A DNA stretch of 64,000 bases from Paraflavitalea pollutisoli (GCF_029360705.1 NZ_JARKMX010000008.1:682001-746000), one strand, 5' to 3'; positions 24,863 to 35,314 are shown, numbered from the stretch's first letter. Numbers and translations: made by a program. Notes: a model not told the origin generated them from the letters alone.

Positions 24863-27800
24863 ATGGACACAGTCACTACCGTTTCCGCCTTTGGCATCAA
24901 ACAAGGTTCTTTCAGCGTTGACGCCAATGGCGCAGCCAACTACCAACTCCCCATTCAGGTACCGCCCGGCATCGCCCAGGCACAACCCAACCTGAAACTC
25001 GTCTACAACCACAGCGCCGGCAATGGCGAATGCGGCATCGGCTGGAGACTTTCGGGTCTTTCCGCCATTACCCGTATCGCTGCCATCCCTGCCATCGATG
25101 GTTTTTGGGGCAGCATCAATTACCAGGATACCGACCGTTTTGCGCTCGATGGACAGCGGCTCATCAACATCATCGGAGACTATGGTGCGGCAGGCACCAC
25201 GTATTACACGGAAAACAACCAATGGAAGCAGGTCGTTGCAGGCGCCACACCACAAGACGGTTTCACCGTGTATACGAAAAGTGGGGCCGTCTGGAGTTAC
25301 GGAACTACACCCGATAGCTGTATCATGGCCCTGGGATCCGGCAACGTGCGCGAATGGGCCCTGGCTTCCATCCAGGACCTCAACGGCAACCGCATCGAAT
25401 ACCAGTATACCAATACGCCGGTGGCCGGCAGCAGCGATATGGGCGCTTGTTACCTCAGTAAGATCCTCTATACCGTCACCAATAACAATGCAGCCAATTT
25501 TTCCATCCAGTTTGCGTATTCGCCGCGACCAGATGTGATCACCACCTTCCTGGGTGGTTACCCGGTGCAAACCGGCTTTGTGCTAACGGGTATACAAACG
25601 ATGATGGGCAGCGATCCCGTGCTCACCTACACCCTTACCTATGGGCAAGGCACCGCCACCGGCTTCAGCCGGATAGAAACCATTACCCTCACCGATGCCG
25701 ATGGCAATACCCTGCCGGCGATAGAAATAGGCTGGCAGGATGTAGCACAACCGGGATTCGACACCAGTCAACCAGCTACCCAGTTGTTGAACCAGGCTGG
25801 TCTGCTACAAACCTCCCCGGTAGATGTAAACGGTGATGGCATCACGGATATCCTGCAGTTTTACCTGGCGGATAAGGCGCTGAATGTGGTGACCTTTCTG
25901 GCCAGCCAGTCAGGCGGGCAGATTACTTACAGCAGCCCCGATCCGGATGGCCTGCAATTGGGATATTATGATGGCACGATCAATACCGACTACTATATCT
26001 ACCCGGCCGACGTAAATGGCGACGGCCTCACAGATATCATGATTGTATACCCGGGGGGCGGCAATAACCAATACCTGTGTATAGACGTGTTTATCAATGA
26101 CGGCAGCTCGTTCAGCAGCAATGCGAGTACAACCGTCACCAACAATCCCTGGTTGGGCAGTGATCTGTTGCAATGCTTTGCCATCGATGCCAACGGCGAT
26201 GGCCGGGTGGACCTGGTGCAGGCTTACAACGATGCCGGGGTGTTGAACTTCAATGTCTGGTTGTCTGATTTTGTAGGCAGCAATGGCAGTTATTCCGCCA
26301 CAGCGTTCAATACGAATACAGCGGGAGCTTATCCCAATCCGGCATTCTGGCCCATGGACGTCAACAACGATGGCATTATCGATATGGTAGTGCTCTCGGA
26401 GAATACGGAAGGGGCGTACCAGGTCACGTCGTTTATCACCACGAGCACCACCGGCGGCCTCAACCTGTTGGCCGGTCAGGCCAACACCAACCTGGGCGGG
26501 GCCAACGGTACGGTAACGATATTGCCGGTTGATGTGAATGGCGACGGCGTATTGGACATACTGCAACTGATCCAAAGCCAGTCGGACAATTCCTTCCAGC
26601 TTCAACCCTATTTCTCGACGGGCACCGGCAGCTTTGTGGCAGGTACGGAAAGCAGTTTCGACCCGCAGGGTTTCAATGCTTCGAACCTGTATCCCCTGGG
26701 CCTCAATGGTAACGGACAAACCAATATCGTCGCCGCCTGGCTCGACCCCAATAGTTTCCTGAACTTCACCATTTATGCGGCCGACCCGTCTGGGGTATTT
26801 ACTGAAGGGGCTTCCATCCCGACTAACCTGAATATTCCCACGATATCCTTTTTTGCGGGCGATGTCAACGGGGATGGAAAGGGAGATCTCTTGTACAACT
26901 TTACCGGTTCCGGCAGTTACAGCAACATACAGCCATTTCCGTCCATCGGGCCCTACCCCGACCTCGCCAGCAGCATCAGCGATGCGCTCGGCAATACCAC
27001 GACCATCGAGTATGCGCCGCTCACCGATGCCAGCGTGTATACGGAAACGGCTCCCGCTTACCCCCTGACGACACCGCGCCAGTATCCGTTCATCTTGTCG
27101 CCGGTGCAATACCCCGTGCAGGGGGTGCTGGGTATGGCGACCTATGTGGTATCGGCCTATACCCTCACCAATAATACGGCTTTAAATAAATTTCCTTATG
27201 AACAGTCATTCACGCAGCAGTACCGGAATGCCGCCATCGACCTTACCGGCCGGGGCTGGCTGGGCTTCCAGACGGTGCAACATACCAATACAGGAACGGG
27301 GTTGACGGTCGTGCGGAATTATCTTCAGTCCTTTCCATTTACAGGCGCCCTGGCATCCGTGTTAAAGATCCAACAGGGTAATCAACTGCTGCGGTCGACG
27401 GTGAGTACTTATCAGGCAAATACCGTGGCTGGTGCCGGCAGCCTGTCATCCAACGCAGCTGTTGCCGTGCTGAAAACCGGTGTGCTCGACTACTACTATT
27501 ACATCGAGGCTGGCGTTACCAATTTCGAGTCGCTGACGGCCAGGAGCTTTGCGTACGACAGCTATGGCAATCAAACCGAAAAGACCTGGTGGGGTTACAT
27601 CGATTACATCGATCCGGTTGGCATCGACAACACCGTTGCCTTCCCGGTCGTAACACCACAGTCGCCCGAGTATGTCGTATACAGGTACCGCCAATACCAG
27701 AATGACGTACTGGCCAATGGCTGGGCATTGGGCTACCTGTTGTATGAAAAGCAGTCAGCCAACAGCAGCGATGCCGATATTACCAGCTTTTTGCCGGGTG

Positions 27801-30800
27801 ATTATAATTTGTCGGCCTGTACGTATACGCCACAAACCTATAACCTGCTCACCCGTGGCGCCTGGGATGATCAGAACAACGTGCTATTGACCACTTCCTT
27901 TACGTACGACAGCTATGGCAATCGGAAAACGGAGACCCGGCCCGGCAATTGTACCACACAATACACGTTTGATGCAACCTACAACTGCTACCAGGCATCG
28001 ATGACCTCACCGGCCAATGCCCAGGGCACCCAACTGGTAACCCAGTATGGATATGACCCGCGGTTTGGCAAGTTGGTGGCCCAGCAAAATGGTAATGATG
28101 TAGTGTCCATTGTAGCCTATGACGGATTTGGCCGGAAAATAACCGAGCAAGGCCCCATCCCACCCGGATGCACGCAGACTGATACCAATCAATGCACACC
28201 TTATGTGACCGGCACGGTCGCTTTCGGATCGGCGGCAGTCCTCACACTATCAACCATCGTTTACCAGAACGACGGCGAAGGCGGCATCTACCTGCAGGGC
28301 AGCGTACTGCAGCAGTTTCCCAACAACAATAGCCCGGTGTGGGCCGATCACTGGAAATACGTCGATGGCAAGGGAAGAACGGCGGTGGTGGCCGTTCAGG
28401 CCGGCGGCAACAATGGGTATTCCGTGCAGGTGACCAGCTATGGCGCGTACGAAAGGCCGCATACCAAGACCCTGCCTTTCTTCAGTGCTACGGTGTCACC
28501 CACACCACCCGTGCAAGTGCCCATGATCGTATATACCTACGATGCGCTGGAGCGTCCTTTATCGAGGCAAACGCCCGCAGGCGCCAACAACGATGAGTTG
28601 GTATTGACCACCTGGGCCTATACCAAATGGGGGCAAACGACCATTACCGAGGCGTACGGTGCTCCGGAAGCCTATGTGCAGGTGGTGAGCCGACAACTAT
28701 ACAACGGCAAGCAGCAACAGGTGCAATCGGTGATCGTGAACGACAACAATGCCACCACGCTCTTCAGTTATGATGCCCTGGGACGGCAGCTAACGGTGAC
28801 CGATCCGCAGGGTCTAAAAAACACACTAACCTACGACTCGTTAGGCCGGAAGATCGGGTACGATAATGCGGATCAGAATCCCAGACGTGTTGCTTCGGGG
28901 GCTTTGTCGTACCAATACAGCCCCGTTACGGGTGCTGTGCAAACAATTACCAATGCCATGCCGGCCGCGGTAACCTACACCTACGATGCGCTGGGGCGGG
29001 TGCTGACGCAAGTGTATACGGATGGGCGCCAGATCGCTTACACGTACGATACGGCAACGAATGGGTTGGGGCAACTGGCCACAGTGAGTACCACCACCAA
29101 CGGCAATGGCAGTTCACAAAAATCGTTTGGATATGATGTGTATGGAAACGCCACCACCGAAACCCTCACGGTCAATGACCAGTCTTATACGACCAGTACA
29201 GTTTTTGATCCACTGAAGCGAATGGTGGGGCAAACCTACGATGACGGCATGTTGCTGACCCGGACCTACGATTGTGGGTTGTTGGTGTCGCAGCAGCTGG
29301 AAGCGGTAGAGATCCTTTACCCGATCGACAGTTACAGCGCCAATAGCCGTTATGGGGAGGTGCAGTACTTCAGCTACGGAGCAGCAGCCCTGACGGCCAA
29401 TTATACCTACAACAGTGCCGGAACGCTGTATACGGAAACCTTTGCCAATCGCCAAGAGGAGCCCCTGCTGAACTTCAGTTACACCTACGATCAACTCCAT
29501 GAACTGTTGACCAGCGATGAGGCGGTGGCCGGCGACAGCCAGGCCTATACCTATACCGCTAAAAAGATACAAACGGTGAGTGGATCGGCTGGCATGCCTA
29601 CAGGATCCTACACGTTTGATACAGGCGGGCGTATAACAGCCAATGGCGGCTATACCTACAATTACCAGGGTTCCAATTGTCCGCAAACGATGACGATGGG
29701 CACTACGCAATACACAACACAACAGGATGGTTGTGGCCGGATCGGTGGGCTCACCGTAAATGGCGCTACCAATTATTTCGTGTATGCAGCCTCCGGCGAC
29801 CTGATATCTATTATTGACGGCGGCACGCCGCTACGTACCATGCAGTATGATGAGTCGGGCAATCGCATCTTCGAGCTCTTTACAGATGGTTCCAGCATGG
29901 TGTATGTGAATCCTGTTTACCGGGTGTATACCGATGTTGCGGGTAATACCACCATTCTTAAAAATATGGTAGACAGTGGTGGCCTGGTGGCTACGCTTAC
30001 CTCCGAGAACGAAACTGCTTTTTACCGCCGCGACCAAAAGCAGAACATCACCCATATTTACAATGAATACGGGGTGTTGCTGAGTGCCTATGCCTATGAC
30101 GGTTTGGGCAATCCGACAGCATTGACTTCGGCCAATAAGCCGGCTCCCCTGTACGAAGGGCGTGACCTGGACCGGGGAACAGGGTTGTATTATTTTGGCG
30201 CCCGGTACTACAATCCTACGCTGGGTCTCTTCCTGGCGCCCGACAGCCGGCTGGGTGCGCGCAACAAGTTGAGGGCAGGTGCCTGGAACCGTTTTGCTTT
30301 TGAACTGAACAATCCTGTAAACCAACGTGACCCCAGTGGGCACCTGAGCATCTGGGCGGATATTGGCATTGCTGCGGGGGCGGTGGCCATGGTGGCGGTT
30401 GCGGCGGTAGGCATAGCGTTGACGGTTGTCACTGCCGGCGCCTCCGATGCGGCAGCTGCAGAACTGGAAGTGGATCTGGGCTCGCTGGAAGTAGCGGAAG
30501 TGGGCGGCGCTGCGGTAGATGCCGGCGCAGACGCAGCGGCCGATGCCAGTGTGGATGCGGCCACCGACGTGGTGGCCGATGCAGGTGGCGAAGCCGCGGC
30601 GGGCAGCACAGAAAGTGGTGGCGGCCTGGGCAAGACACTGGTACGGGTAGGTGTACGGTTGGGCACCAATGCGATCAAGGGCGCCGTCGTGGGTGCCGTG
30701 ACCAATAGCGTGGAGTACGAAGTGGAATCGGGCTTCAAAGGATCGTGGAGCGGTTTGCTGAAAGCCGCGGAATTGGGTGCCCTATCCGGCGCTGTGAGTG

Positions 30801-31111
30801 GTGTCGTTTCCGGCGAGCTGACGGCGATGGTCAATCTCTCCGATTATTCCTTGTTTGGCCGCATGGCCATTCAGGGTGTTGCGGGGGCAATCGGCAACGT
30901 CTCGGGCAAGATCGTGGCCTCGGAGATCCTGAATCATCAGTTTCCGAGCGCCACCAGTCTGGCCGAAACGGCTGGAGCAGGTTTTGTGAGCGGCGCCCTG
31001 GTCGACAAAGACAACCTGGTGGGCCTCAAGAATGCTATCTCCTCCGCGTATGCGTCATGGACGGGTCCGGTGGAGATTGAGATGACGGTGTTTAGAGAGT
31101 ATATCCAGTAG
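24863..31111 (+). CDS. SpvB / FG-GAP / RHS-repeat toxin-complex-like protein
   Basis: This 2082-residue protein has no signal peptide. Residues about 8-300 match the SpvB domain (GSFSVDANGAANYQLPIQVP, then NGECGIGWRLSGLSAI). About 310-700 carry six FG-GAP/VCBS-like calcium loops of the DxNGDGxxD type (near 320, 381, 441, 498, 556, 666). About 720-1750 hold many YD/RHS repeats (TFTYDSYGNR, YTYDALGRVL). The RHS core ends with YYFGARYYNPTLGLFLAPDS and the cleavage-site-like NPVNQRDPSGH near 1825. The last 257 residues contain a long hydrophobic Ala/Gly helix, an acidic Ala/Asp-rich stretch and Gly-rich helices with no known toxin motif. The layout resembles a fused TcB-TcC of insecticidal toxin complexes, where the RHS shell encloses a toxic C-terminus. 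No TcA gene or immunity gene is seen nearby. Confidence 0.9.
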   Translation: MDTVTTVSAFGIKQGSFSVDANGAANYQLPIQVPPGIAQAQPNLKLVYNHSAGNGECGIGWRLSGLSAITRIAAIPAIDGFWGSINYQDTDRFALDGQRLINIIGDYGAAGTTYYTENNQWKQVVAGATPQDGFTVYTKSGAVWSYGTTPDSCIMALGSGNVREWALASIQDLNGNRIEYQYTNTPVAGSSDMGACYLSKILYTVTNNNAANFSIQFAYSPRPDVITTFLGGYPVQTGFVLTGIQTMMGSDPVLTYTLTYGQGTATGFSRIETITLTDADGNTLPAIEIGWQDVAQPGFDTSQPATQLLNQAGLLQTSPVDVNGDGITDILQFYLADKALNVVTFLASQSGGQITYSSPDPDGLQLGYYDGTINTDYYIYPADVNGDGLTDIMIVYPGGGNNQYLCIDVFINDGSSFSSNASTTVTNNPWLGSDLLQCFAIDANGDGRVDLVQAYNDAGVLNFNVWLSDFVGSNGSYSATAFNTNTAGAYPNPAFWPMDVNNDGIIDMVVLSENTEGAYQVTSFITTSTTGGLNLLAGQANTNLGGANGTVTILPVDVNGDGVLDILQLIQSQSDNSFQLQPYFSTGTGSFVAGTESSFDPQGFNASNLYPLGLNGNGQTNIVAAWLDPNSFLNFTIYAADPSGVFTEGASIPTNLNIPTISFFAGDVNGDGKGDLLYNFTGSGSYSNIQPFPSIGPYPDLASSISDALGNTTTIEYAPLTDASVYTETAPAYPLTTPRQYPFILSPVQYPVQGVLGMATYVVSAYTLTNNTALNKFPYEQSFTQQYRNAAIDLTGRGWLGFQTVQHTNTGTGLTVVRNYLQSFPFTGALASVLKIQQGNQLLRSTVSTYQANTVAGAGSLSSNAAVAVLKTGVLDYYYYIEAGVTNFESLTARSFAYDSYGNQTEKTWWGYIDYIDPVGIDNTVAFPVVTPQSPEYVVYRYRQYQNDVLANGWALGYLLYEKQSANSSDADITSFLPGDYNLSACTYTPQTYNLLTRGAWDDQNNVLLTTSFTYDSYGNRKTETRPGNCTTQYTFDATYNCYQASMTSPANAQGTQLVTQYGYDPRFGKLVAQQNGNDVVSIVAYDGFGRKITEQGPIPPGCTQTDTNQCTPYVTGTVAFGSAAVLTLSTIVYQNDGEGGIYLQGSVLQQFPNNNSPVWADHWKYVDGKGRTAVVAVQAGGNNGYSVQVTSYGAYERPHTKTLPFFSATVSPTPPVQVPMIVYTYDALERPLSRQTPAGANNDELVLTTWAYTKWGQTTITEAYGAPEAYVQVVSRQLYNGKQQQVQSVIVNDNNATTLFSYDALGRQLTVTDPQGLKNTLTYDSLGRKIGYDNADQNPRRVASGALSYQYSPVTGAVQTITNAMPAAVTYTYDALGRVLTQVYTDGRQIAYTYDTATNGLGQLATVSTTTNGNGSSQKSFGYDVYGNATTETLTVNDQSYTTSTVFDPLKRMVGQTYDDGMLLTRTYDCGLLVSQQLEAVEILYPIDSYSANSRYGEVQYFSYGAAALTANYTYNSAGTLYTETFANRQEEPLLNFSYTYDQLHELLTSDEAVAGDSQAYTYTAKKIQTVSGSAGMPTGSYTFDTGGRITANGGYTYNYQGSNCPQTMTMGTTQYTTQQDGCGRIGGLTVNGATNYFVYAASGDLISIIDGGTPLRTMQYDESGNRIFELFTDGSSMVYVNPVYRVYTDVAGNTTILKNMVDSGGLVATLTSENETAFYRRDQKQNITHIYNEYGVLLSAYAYDGLGNPTALTSANKPAPLYEGRDLDRGTGLYYFGARYYNPTLGLFLAPDSRLGARNKLRAGAWNRFAFELNNPVNQRDPSGHLSIWADIGIAAGAVAMVAVAAVGIALTVVTAGASDAAAAELEVDLGSLEVAEVGGAAVDAGADAAADASVDAATDVVADAGGEAAAGSTESGGGLGKTLVRVGVRLGTNAIKGAVVGAVTNSVEYEVESGFKGSWSGLLKAAELGALSGAVSGVVSGELTAMVNLSDYSLFGRMAIQGVAGAIGNVSGKIVASEILNHQFPSATSLAETAGAGFVSGALVDKDNLVGLKNAISSAYASWTGPVEIEMTVFREYIQ

Positions 31112-31547
31112 TGTGTACTCCAGCGGCGGCTACGTGGATATGGCACCGAATAGTGTGTATTCGAAATGTGGCGCTATACCGGGTGCAGGTAGCCGCCTGC
31201 TATAGCTATCGCTGGCTGTTCCTGAACCCCGGGGTCCTTATCCGGATCCCGGGGCGGGAATAGTGTCCCGATATTTTCACCCAGTTCCATATGTTTTACC
31301 GGGTAAAAATTAATTCTATTACGGTTGTCCGTAACAGCGGGAAATGGCCATACCTGATATTTACCTCCTTGTCGCCATGCCCTAAACAATAAAAGGGTAA
31401 AAACGGTGTTGTATACACCATCCGGCCGTTTTTACGGCGGGAAAACTATAGAGGGCGCTATCCATGAAGATTTTTAATCAAGTAACGACGAGCACATGAG
31501 AATTCGTTCTTATGTAAGACTTCATTCCTAAACCATAAAAAGCAACA
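31112..31547. other. Intergenic region with inverted repeats, no gene seen
   Basis: No plus-strand frame of gene size follows the RHS gene, so no immunity protein is visible here. The stretch holds paired segments GGCGGCTAC (31125-31133) with GTAGCCGCC (31189-31197), a GC-rich hairpin at 31227-31254 (CCCCGGG with CCCGGGG), and TTACGG/CCGTAA at 31319-31334. Any of these could act as an end-of-transcript signal. Confidence 0.45.
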
Positions 31548-33152
31548 ATGACGAAGAAAGTATTGTTCTTGTCCATCGCCCTGAGCAGCATCCTCTTTGG
31601 ATGCCAGAAAGACTCCGACAACGACGACGAAATTGCAGAACTCAAAAAAAGGCTGGAAGCCATTGAAAAAGGAAAAACGGTGACCGCGATTACTTTCGAG
31701 GGCGCCAATATGGTGATTACGTATAGCACGGGAGAAAAGATCACGACGCCTATTCCGGCGGGCGTAAAAGGCGAAACGGGCCCTGCCGGTCCTATTGGTC
31801 CTGCCGGCCCCACAGGTGCCACTGGCGTAGGCATCGCGTCCATCACCTACGATGAAACGACCGGCATCTTAAAGATCAAGCTGACCAATGGCAATGAATC
31901 TTCCTTCCAGGTCGTGACAGGTACGGATGGCAGTTTATCGGCGGTATTGTTGTCAGATACCAAAGGCAAGCAGTTGATTGCTTCCCTGTACGCAGGCGCA
32001 GCGCCTTACCTGGAGATGACCTATGATCCAACTACTTTCGAGGCGGCTACGGCCAAATCAAGTGACATCGTGGACGGTCAGGTCAGGAAAAGCATGGAGG
32101 TCAGCAAAAGTTATACGGCCGGCAAATTGACCAGTGCAACGGTGAAGCGGTTTGCGCTAAGAAAAGATATCGCCTATACCTATAATTACTTCCAAAGTAT
32201 AGATGGAGACCAGGTGACGTACGCTACCTATAAAGGATCCTTCTTTTCTGAAACAGGAACCGATGGGTTGTATACCTTATATGTTTATTTAACGTCAGGT
32301 GGCGGTGGTAGCTCTATCTACCGTAAGTACACCAATGTGGTAAAGCTCGCCACACCCTTACCGGCTTACTCCGACTATGTATACAGCGAAACCGTCGTGT
32401 ACAATATTAATGCGCAGATTTATGTACCTGGCTCTACCGACAACTGGTATAAAACCTATGGCAGGTATGATAAAACTGGTGTAACCAATCCGGGTGATCT
32501 TGTTTCTTCAGATACCTATGCGCTCGAGACCAATACAGATGGCCTGGTCACCAAAGTAACCCGGACTGGAGAGCAACGCTATATTAGTCTGGCGTATAAT
32601 TCGCTCAAAAAACTGTCCCAGGCGGTAGAATACATCAATAGCTCGGTTGCCAGAACAATGAATTACGAATACAACGCTGCCAACCAGCTGGTATCTGTAA
32701 AACAAGTAGAGGGTGGAACCACTACGGAGATGATGAAGGCAGAGTATGATGCCAATGGTAATCCGGTTAAAATTTATGCTTATCAAAGTGAATTGTATTC
32801 CTATGGATGGAGCGAATTTGACCCCTGGGAGAATCCAGTAAACCCTTATGGGCCACATGTCGTTCGCCCCAAGGGCTTGTATCTTTACGCTACCCTTGAG
32901 TATACCAGCTACAAAAACTTTTTTGGCAATTCTATCGGATCTGTATTTCCTGGCTTAGGAGCTTTCAGCCCGGTCAATGCGCCTAAAAAAGTGGCCTATG
33001 CCAACAGTGCAGCATTTGGTTCCATTGAGTACAAAGATTTCAACGAGTTTGGTTACCCGCAAACGATCGTTACCAATGGTGCGAGCACTACAGATGGTGG
33101 CGGCAGTATCCGCATCGAGCTGACAGCCAGCTATACCAAGAAGACGAACTAG
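31548..33152 (+). CDS. Surface lipoprotein with coiled coil and collagen-like segment
   Basis: This 534-residue lipoprotein (lipobox SILFGC) is presumably in the outer membrane. An acidic stretch (about 21-28) leads into a short coiled coil (EIAELKKRLEAIEK), a beta hairpin that reads as in the N-terminal domain of PL29-type lipoproteins (VTAITFEGANMVITYSTGEK), and then six or so collagen-like Gly-X-Y triplets (GETGPAGPIGPAGPTGATG, about 78-96). The long C-terminal part is beta-rich and holds YD-like strands (YEYNAANQLVSVKQ, AEYDANGNPVKIYAY) that resemble the repeats of the neighbouring RHS protein. No enzyme motif is visible. A terminator follows directly. Confidence 0.75.
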   Translation: MTKKVLFLSIALSSILFGCQKDSDNDDEIAELKKRLEAIEKGKTVTAITFEGANMVITYSTGEKITTPIPAGVKGETGPAGPIGPAGPTGATGVGIASITYDETTGILKIKLTNGNESSFQVVTGTDGSLSAVLLSDTKGKQLIASLYAGAAPYLEMTYDPTTFEAATAKSSDIVDGQVRKSMEVSKSYTAGKLTSATVKRFALRKDIAYTYNYFQSIDGDQVTYATYKGSFFSETGTDGLYTLYVYLTSGGGGSSIYRKYTNVVKLATPLPAYSDYVYSETVVYNINAQIYVPGSTDNWYKTYGRYDKTGVTNPGDLVSSDTYALETNTDGLVTKVTRTGEQRYISLAYNSLKKLSQAVEYINSSVARTMNYEYNAANQLVSVKQVEGGTTTEMMKAEYDANGNPVKIYAYQSELYSYGWSEFDPWENPVNPYGPHVVRPKGLYLYATLEYTSYKNFFGNSIGSVFPGLGAFSPVNAPKKVAYANSAAFGSIEYKDFNEFGYPQTIVTNGASTTDGGGSIRIELTASYTKKTN

Positions 33153-33176
33153 CATTCCGCATTTTCTATAATGCCG

Positions 33177-33216
33177 ACTGCCGTAAACGAGGCTACTTGT
33201 TTACGGCAGTTTTTCT
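33177..33216 (+). terminator. Intrinsic terminator ahead of the TonB receptor gene
   Basis: ACTGCCGTAAAC (33177-33188) pairs perfectly with GTTTACGGCAGT (33199-33210), followed by TTTTTCTG. It ends the lipoprotein transcript. It also argues against an ATG at 33171 as the start of the next gene, because that codon would sit at the foot of the stem. Confidence 0.85.
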
Positions 33217-33242
33217 GTTCTAAATATTTCCTGGATAGAACT

Positions 33243-35309
33243 ATGCGCATCATTGCCTGTTTTATAGTGCTGCTCCTGGCTACTGGCACGGCCACCGCCC
33301 AGGTCACCACCACTTCCAAAGACACCAGTCAGCATACCGCGCAGCCTCGCAAGAGCGATACGCTGGTGCGGGTTACGGTCATTGGTGTAAAGGCCCCCAC
33401 CCCTTCCGCCAATATTACCCTCAGCCGGGAAGATATCGTGCGCACAGGCAGTGTGCTGGGGGAAGCCAATATTTATGAAGCATTGCAAAAGCAAGCTGGC
33501 ATTATCCATACGACTGAAGTCAACAGCGGTTTGTTTGTGCGCGGTTTGAATGCGGGCAACACGGGTATGCTGCTGGATGGCGTCAATACCTTTTCGGGCA
33601 ATCACCTGCTGGGTATCTATCCCCCGGCGAATGCGGACGCCTTTAGCAAAGTGCAATTACTGAAAGACAATATCCACCCGAAGTACAATGGATTCCTGGG
33701 GTCGTACCTGTTGCTGGAAACACCAGATAAGGTGCCGGATAGTGTACGGGGCCAGGCTGAACTGGGTATACTCACCTCCAAACTGGGCGTGCAGGCACCG
33801 GTGATCAGGAACAAACTAGGCATCATCAGTAATGTACGCCGATCGTATTTTGACCTCATCTCCAACACCTACAACCGACTCAATAAAGGCAAAGCCGATT
33901 ATTCGCCGCTGCCGGTGTATGGTTTCTACGACTGGAACAATACCATCGTGCTCAATAGCCGGGCAGGCTTGTTTAAGTTGAACACCATGAGCTCCGGCGA
34001 CCGGTTGAGCATGGATGATTCGCAACTCAACCTGGATGGGCACTGGAAGAATCTGACGATTGGCATCAATTGGCAATATCAATTAACTAGCGGGCTGTGC
34101 CTGACCGTCAATGCCGGGACGTCCCGTTACCAGGCTGACGCCTCCTATAAAAGCATCGGTCGTCAGTTGCAAAATGAAGTCAGGGAGTCGGGCGCAGGAG
34201 CCGATTTTCATTGGCAGTTGGATAAAAGCTATTCGCTGGATTATGGACTGTTTGCAAAGAGCTATCGCCTGAGTATGACCAGCTCCTCCCTCGATGCCGC
34301 AGATAGCACGCAACAGCACATTACAGTTGACAAGCGAGCGGAAAACATAGGGGCCTATATATACACCACTATCGCGGTGACCCGTCACCTGCAGGTGAGG
34401 CTCGGCACCACCGTTAGTCGTTATAAGTCAGATAAACCTTTTACCGCGCTGGCTCCAACCTTCAATATGACGTACACCTGGTACCAGCAAGCCATCAATG
34501 TGAGTATCAACCGGCAATTGCAATATGCACACCTGTATGTGCCTACGGGCATACAATTGCCCATCAACATATGGTATCCCTCGGTGAAGAATGCGCCGCC
34601 GGCAGACGCCTGGCATGTCACCGCTGGCTACAGCAGGGCGTTTGGCCACAAAATAAAAGCCAGTATGGCGGCCTATTATATACGGCAGCCGCACCAGACG
34701 GAGTTTTTGGACAAGAACTATTTCTCATCCCTCGATTTCAAGACGGTCCAGGGTGCCGGAGCTTCACGCGGCGTGGAGCTGAATGCCTATTATACCAGCA
34801 GCCAGTGGCGGCTGGAGGCGCACTACACGTATGGAAAAACCACAGGGCGATTCCCGGGTATCAATGAAGGGCAGGCGTACCCGCTGCCGTATGATATTCG
34901 CCACAAGGCGGATATGGTGATACAGTGGCAGTTTACACCCCGCTGGACCTTTTCTTTATCGCAGTATGTGCAGAGTGGCGGTGTGATCACCATGCCTACC
35001 GGACTCTACATACACCAGGATGCAGACCTGGGTGATGGAGGATTGCAGCCGGTGCCGGTATATACAGTAAGAAACAATTACCGGATGCCGCTGAGTCACC
35101 GGATGGATGTGTCGGTCAAACATGCATTTGACCTGGGTAAGATCCGCTGTTCCTGGACGGCGGGTATCTACAATACCTATTCGTACCAGAATCCTTATTT
35201 CATTTATTTCAAGATCAGGCAAACAGAAGATGGAGAACGGTATTTGCAGGCGAAGACAAAGTCTATTCTGCCCATGGTGCCTTTTATTTCACTACACACA
35301 GAATTCTAA
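33243..35309 (+). CDS. TonB-dependent receptor, plug and barrel
   Basis: This 688-residue outer-membrane receptor is read from the ATG at 33243 (MRIIACFIVLLLATGTATAQ, a clean signal peptide). The plug domain spans about 40-160 (VTVIGVKAPTPSANITLSRED, then IYEALQKQAGIIHTTEVNSG and MLLDGVNTF), and the rest is a beta-barrel ending in FISLHTEF. It has no STN or CarboxypepD_reg domain, so it is not of the SusC type. Together with the DUF4249 lipoprotein 5 bases downstream it forms a common Bacteroidota pair that imports an unknown small ligand, possibly peptide- or metal-bound. No substrate clue is present apart from the metallopeptidase gene that follows. Confidence 0.9.
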   Translation: MRIIACFIVLLLATGTATAQVTTTSKDTSQHTAQPRKSDTLVRVTVIGVKAPTPSANITLSREDIVRTGSVLGEANIYEALQKQAGIIHTTEVNSGLFVRGLNAGNTGMLLDGVNTFSGNHLLGIYPPANADAFSKVQLLKDNIHPKYNGFLGSYLLLETPDKVPDSVRGQAELGILTSKLGVQAPVIRNKLGIISNVRRSYFDLISNTYNRLNKGKADYSPLPVYGFYDWNNTIVLNSRAGLFKLNTMSSGDRLSMDDSQLNLDGHWKNLTIGINWQYQLTSGLCLTVNAGTSRYQADASYKSIGRQLQNEVRESGAGADFHWQLDKSYSLDYGLFAKSYRLSMTSSSLDAADSTQQHITVDKRAENIGAYIYTTIAVTRHLQVRLGTTVSRYKSDKPFTALAPTFNMTYTWYQQAINVSINRQLQYAHLYVPTGIQLPINIWYPSVKNAPPADAWHVTAGYSRAFGHKIKASMAAYYIRQPHQTEFLDKNYFSSLDFKTVQGAGASRGVELNAYYTSSQWRLEAHYTYGKTTGRFPGINEGQAYPLPYDIRHKADMVIQWQFTPRWTFSLSQYVQSGGVITMPTGLYIHQDADLGDGGLQPVPVYTVRNNYRMPLSHRMDVSVKHAFDLGKIRCSWTAGIYNTYSYQNPYFIYFKIRQTEDGERYLQAKTKSILPMVPFISLHTEF

Positions 35310-35314
35310 AGAGG

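Noticed and set aside
25910-27109. Minus-strand frame opposite the RHS gene (399 codons)
   Set aside because: It is a mirror of the repetitive DxNGDG-coding region and has no family match.
33171-33242. ATG at 33171 as start of the TonB receptor
   Set aside because: It lies at the foot of a perfect terminator hairpin, and the signal peptide begins at the ATG at 33243.
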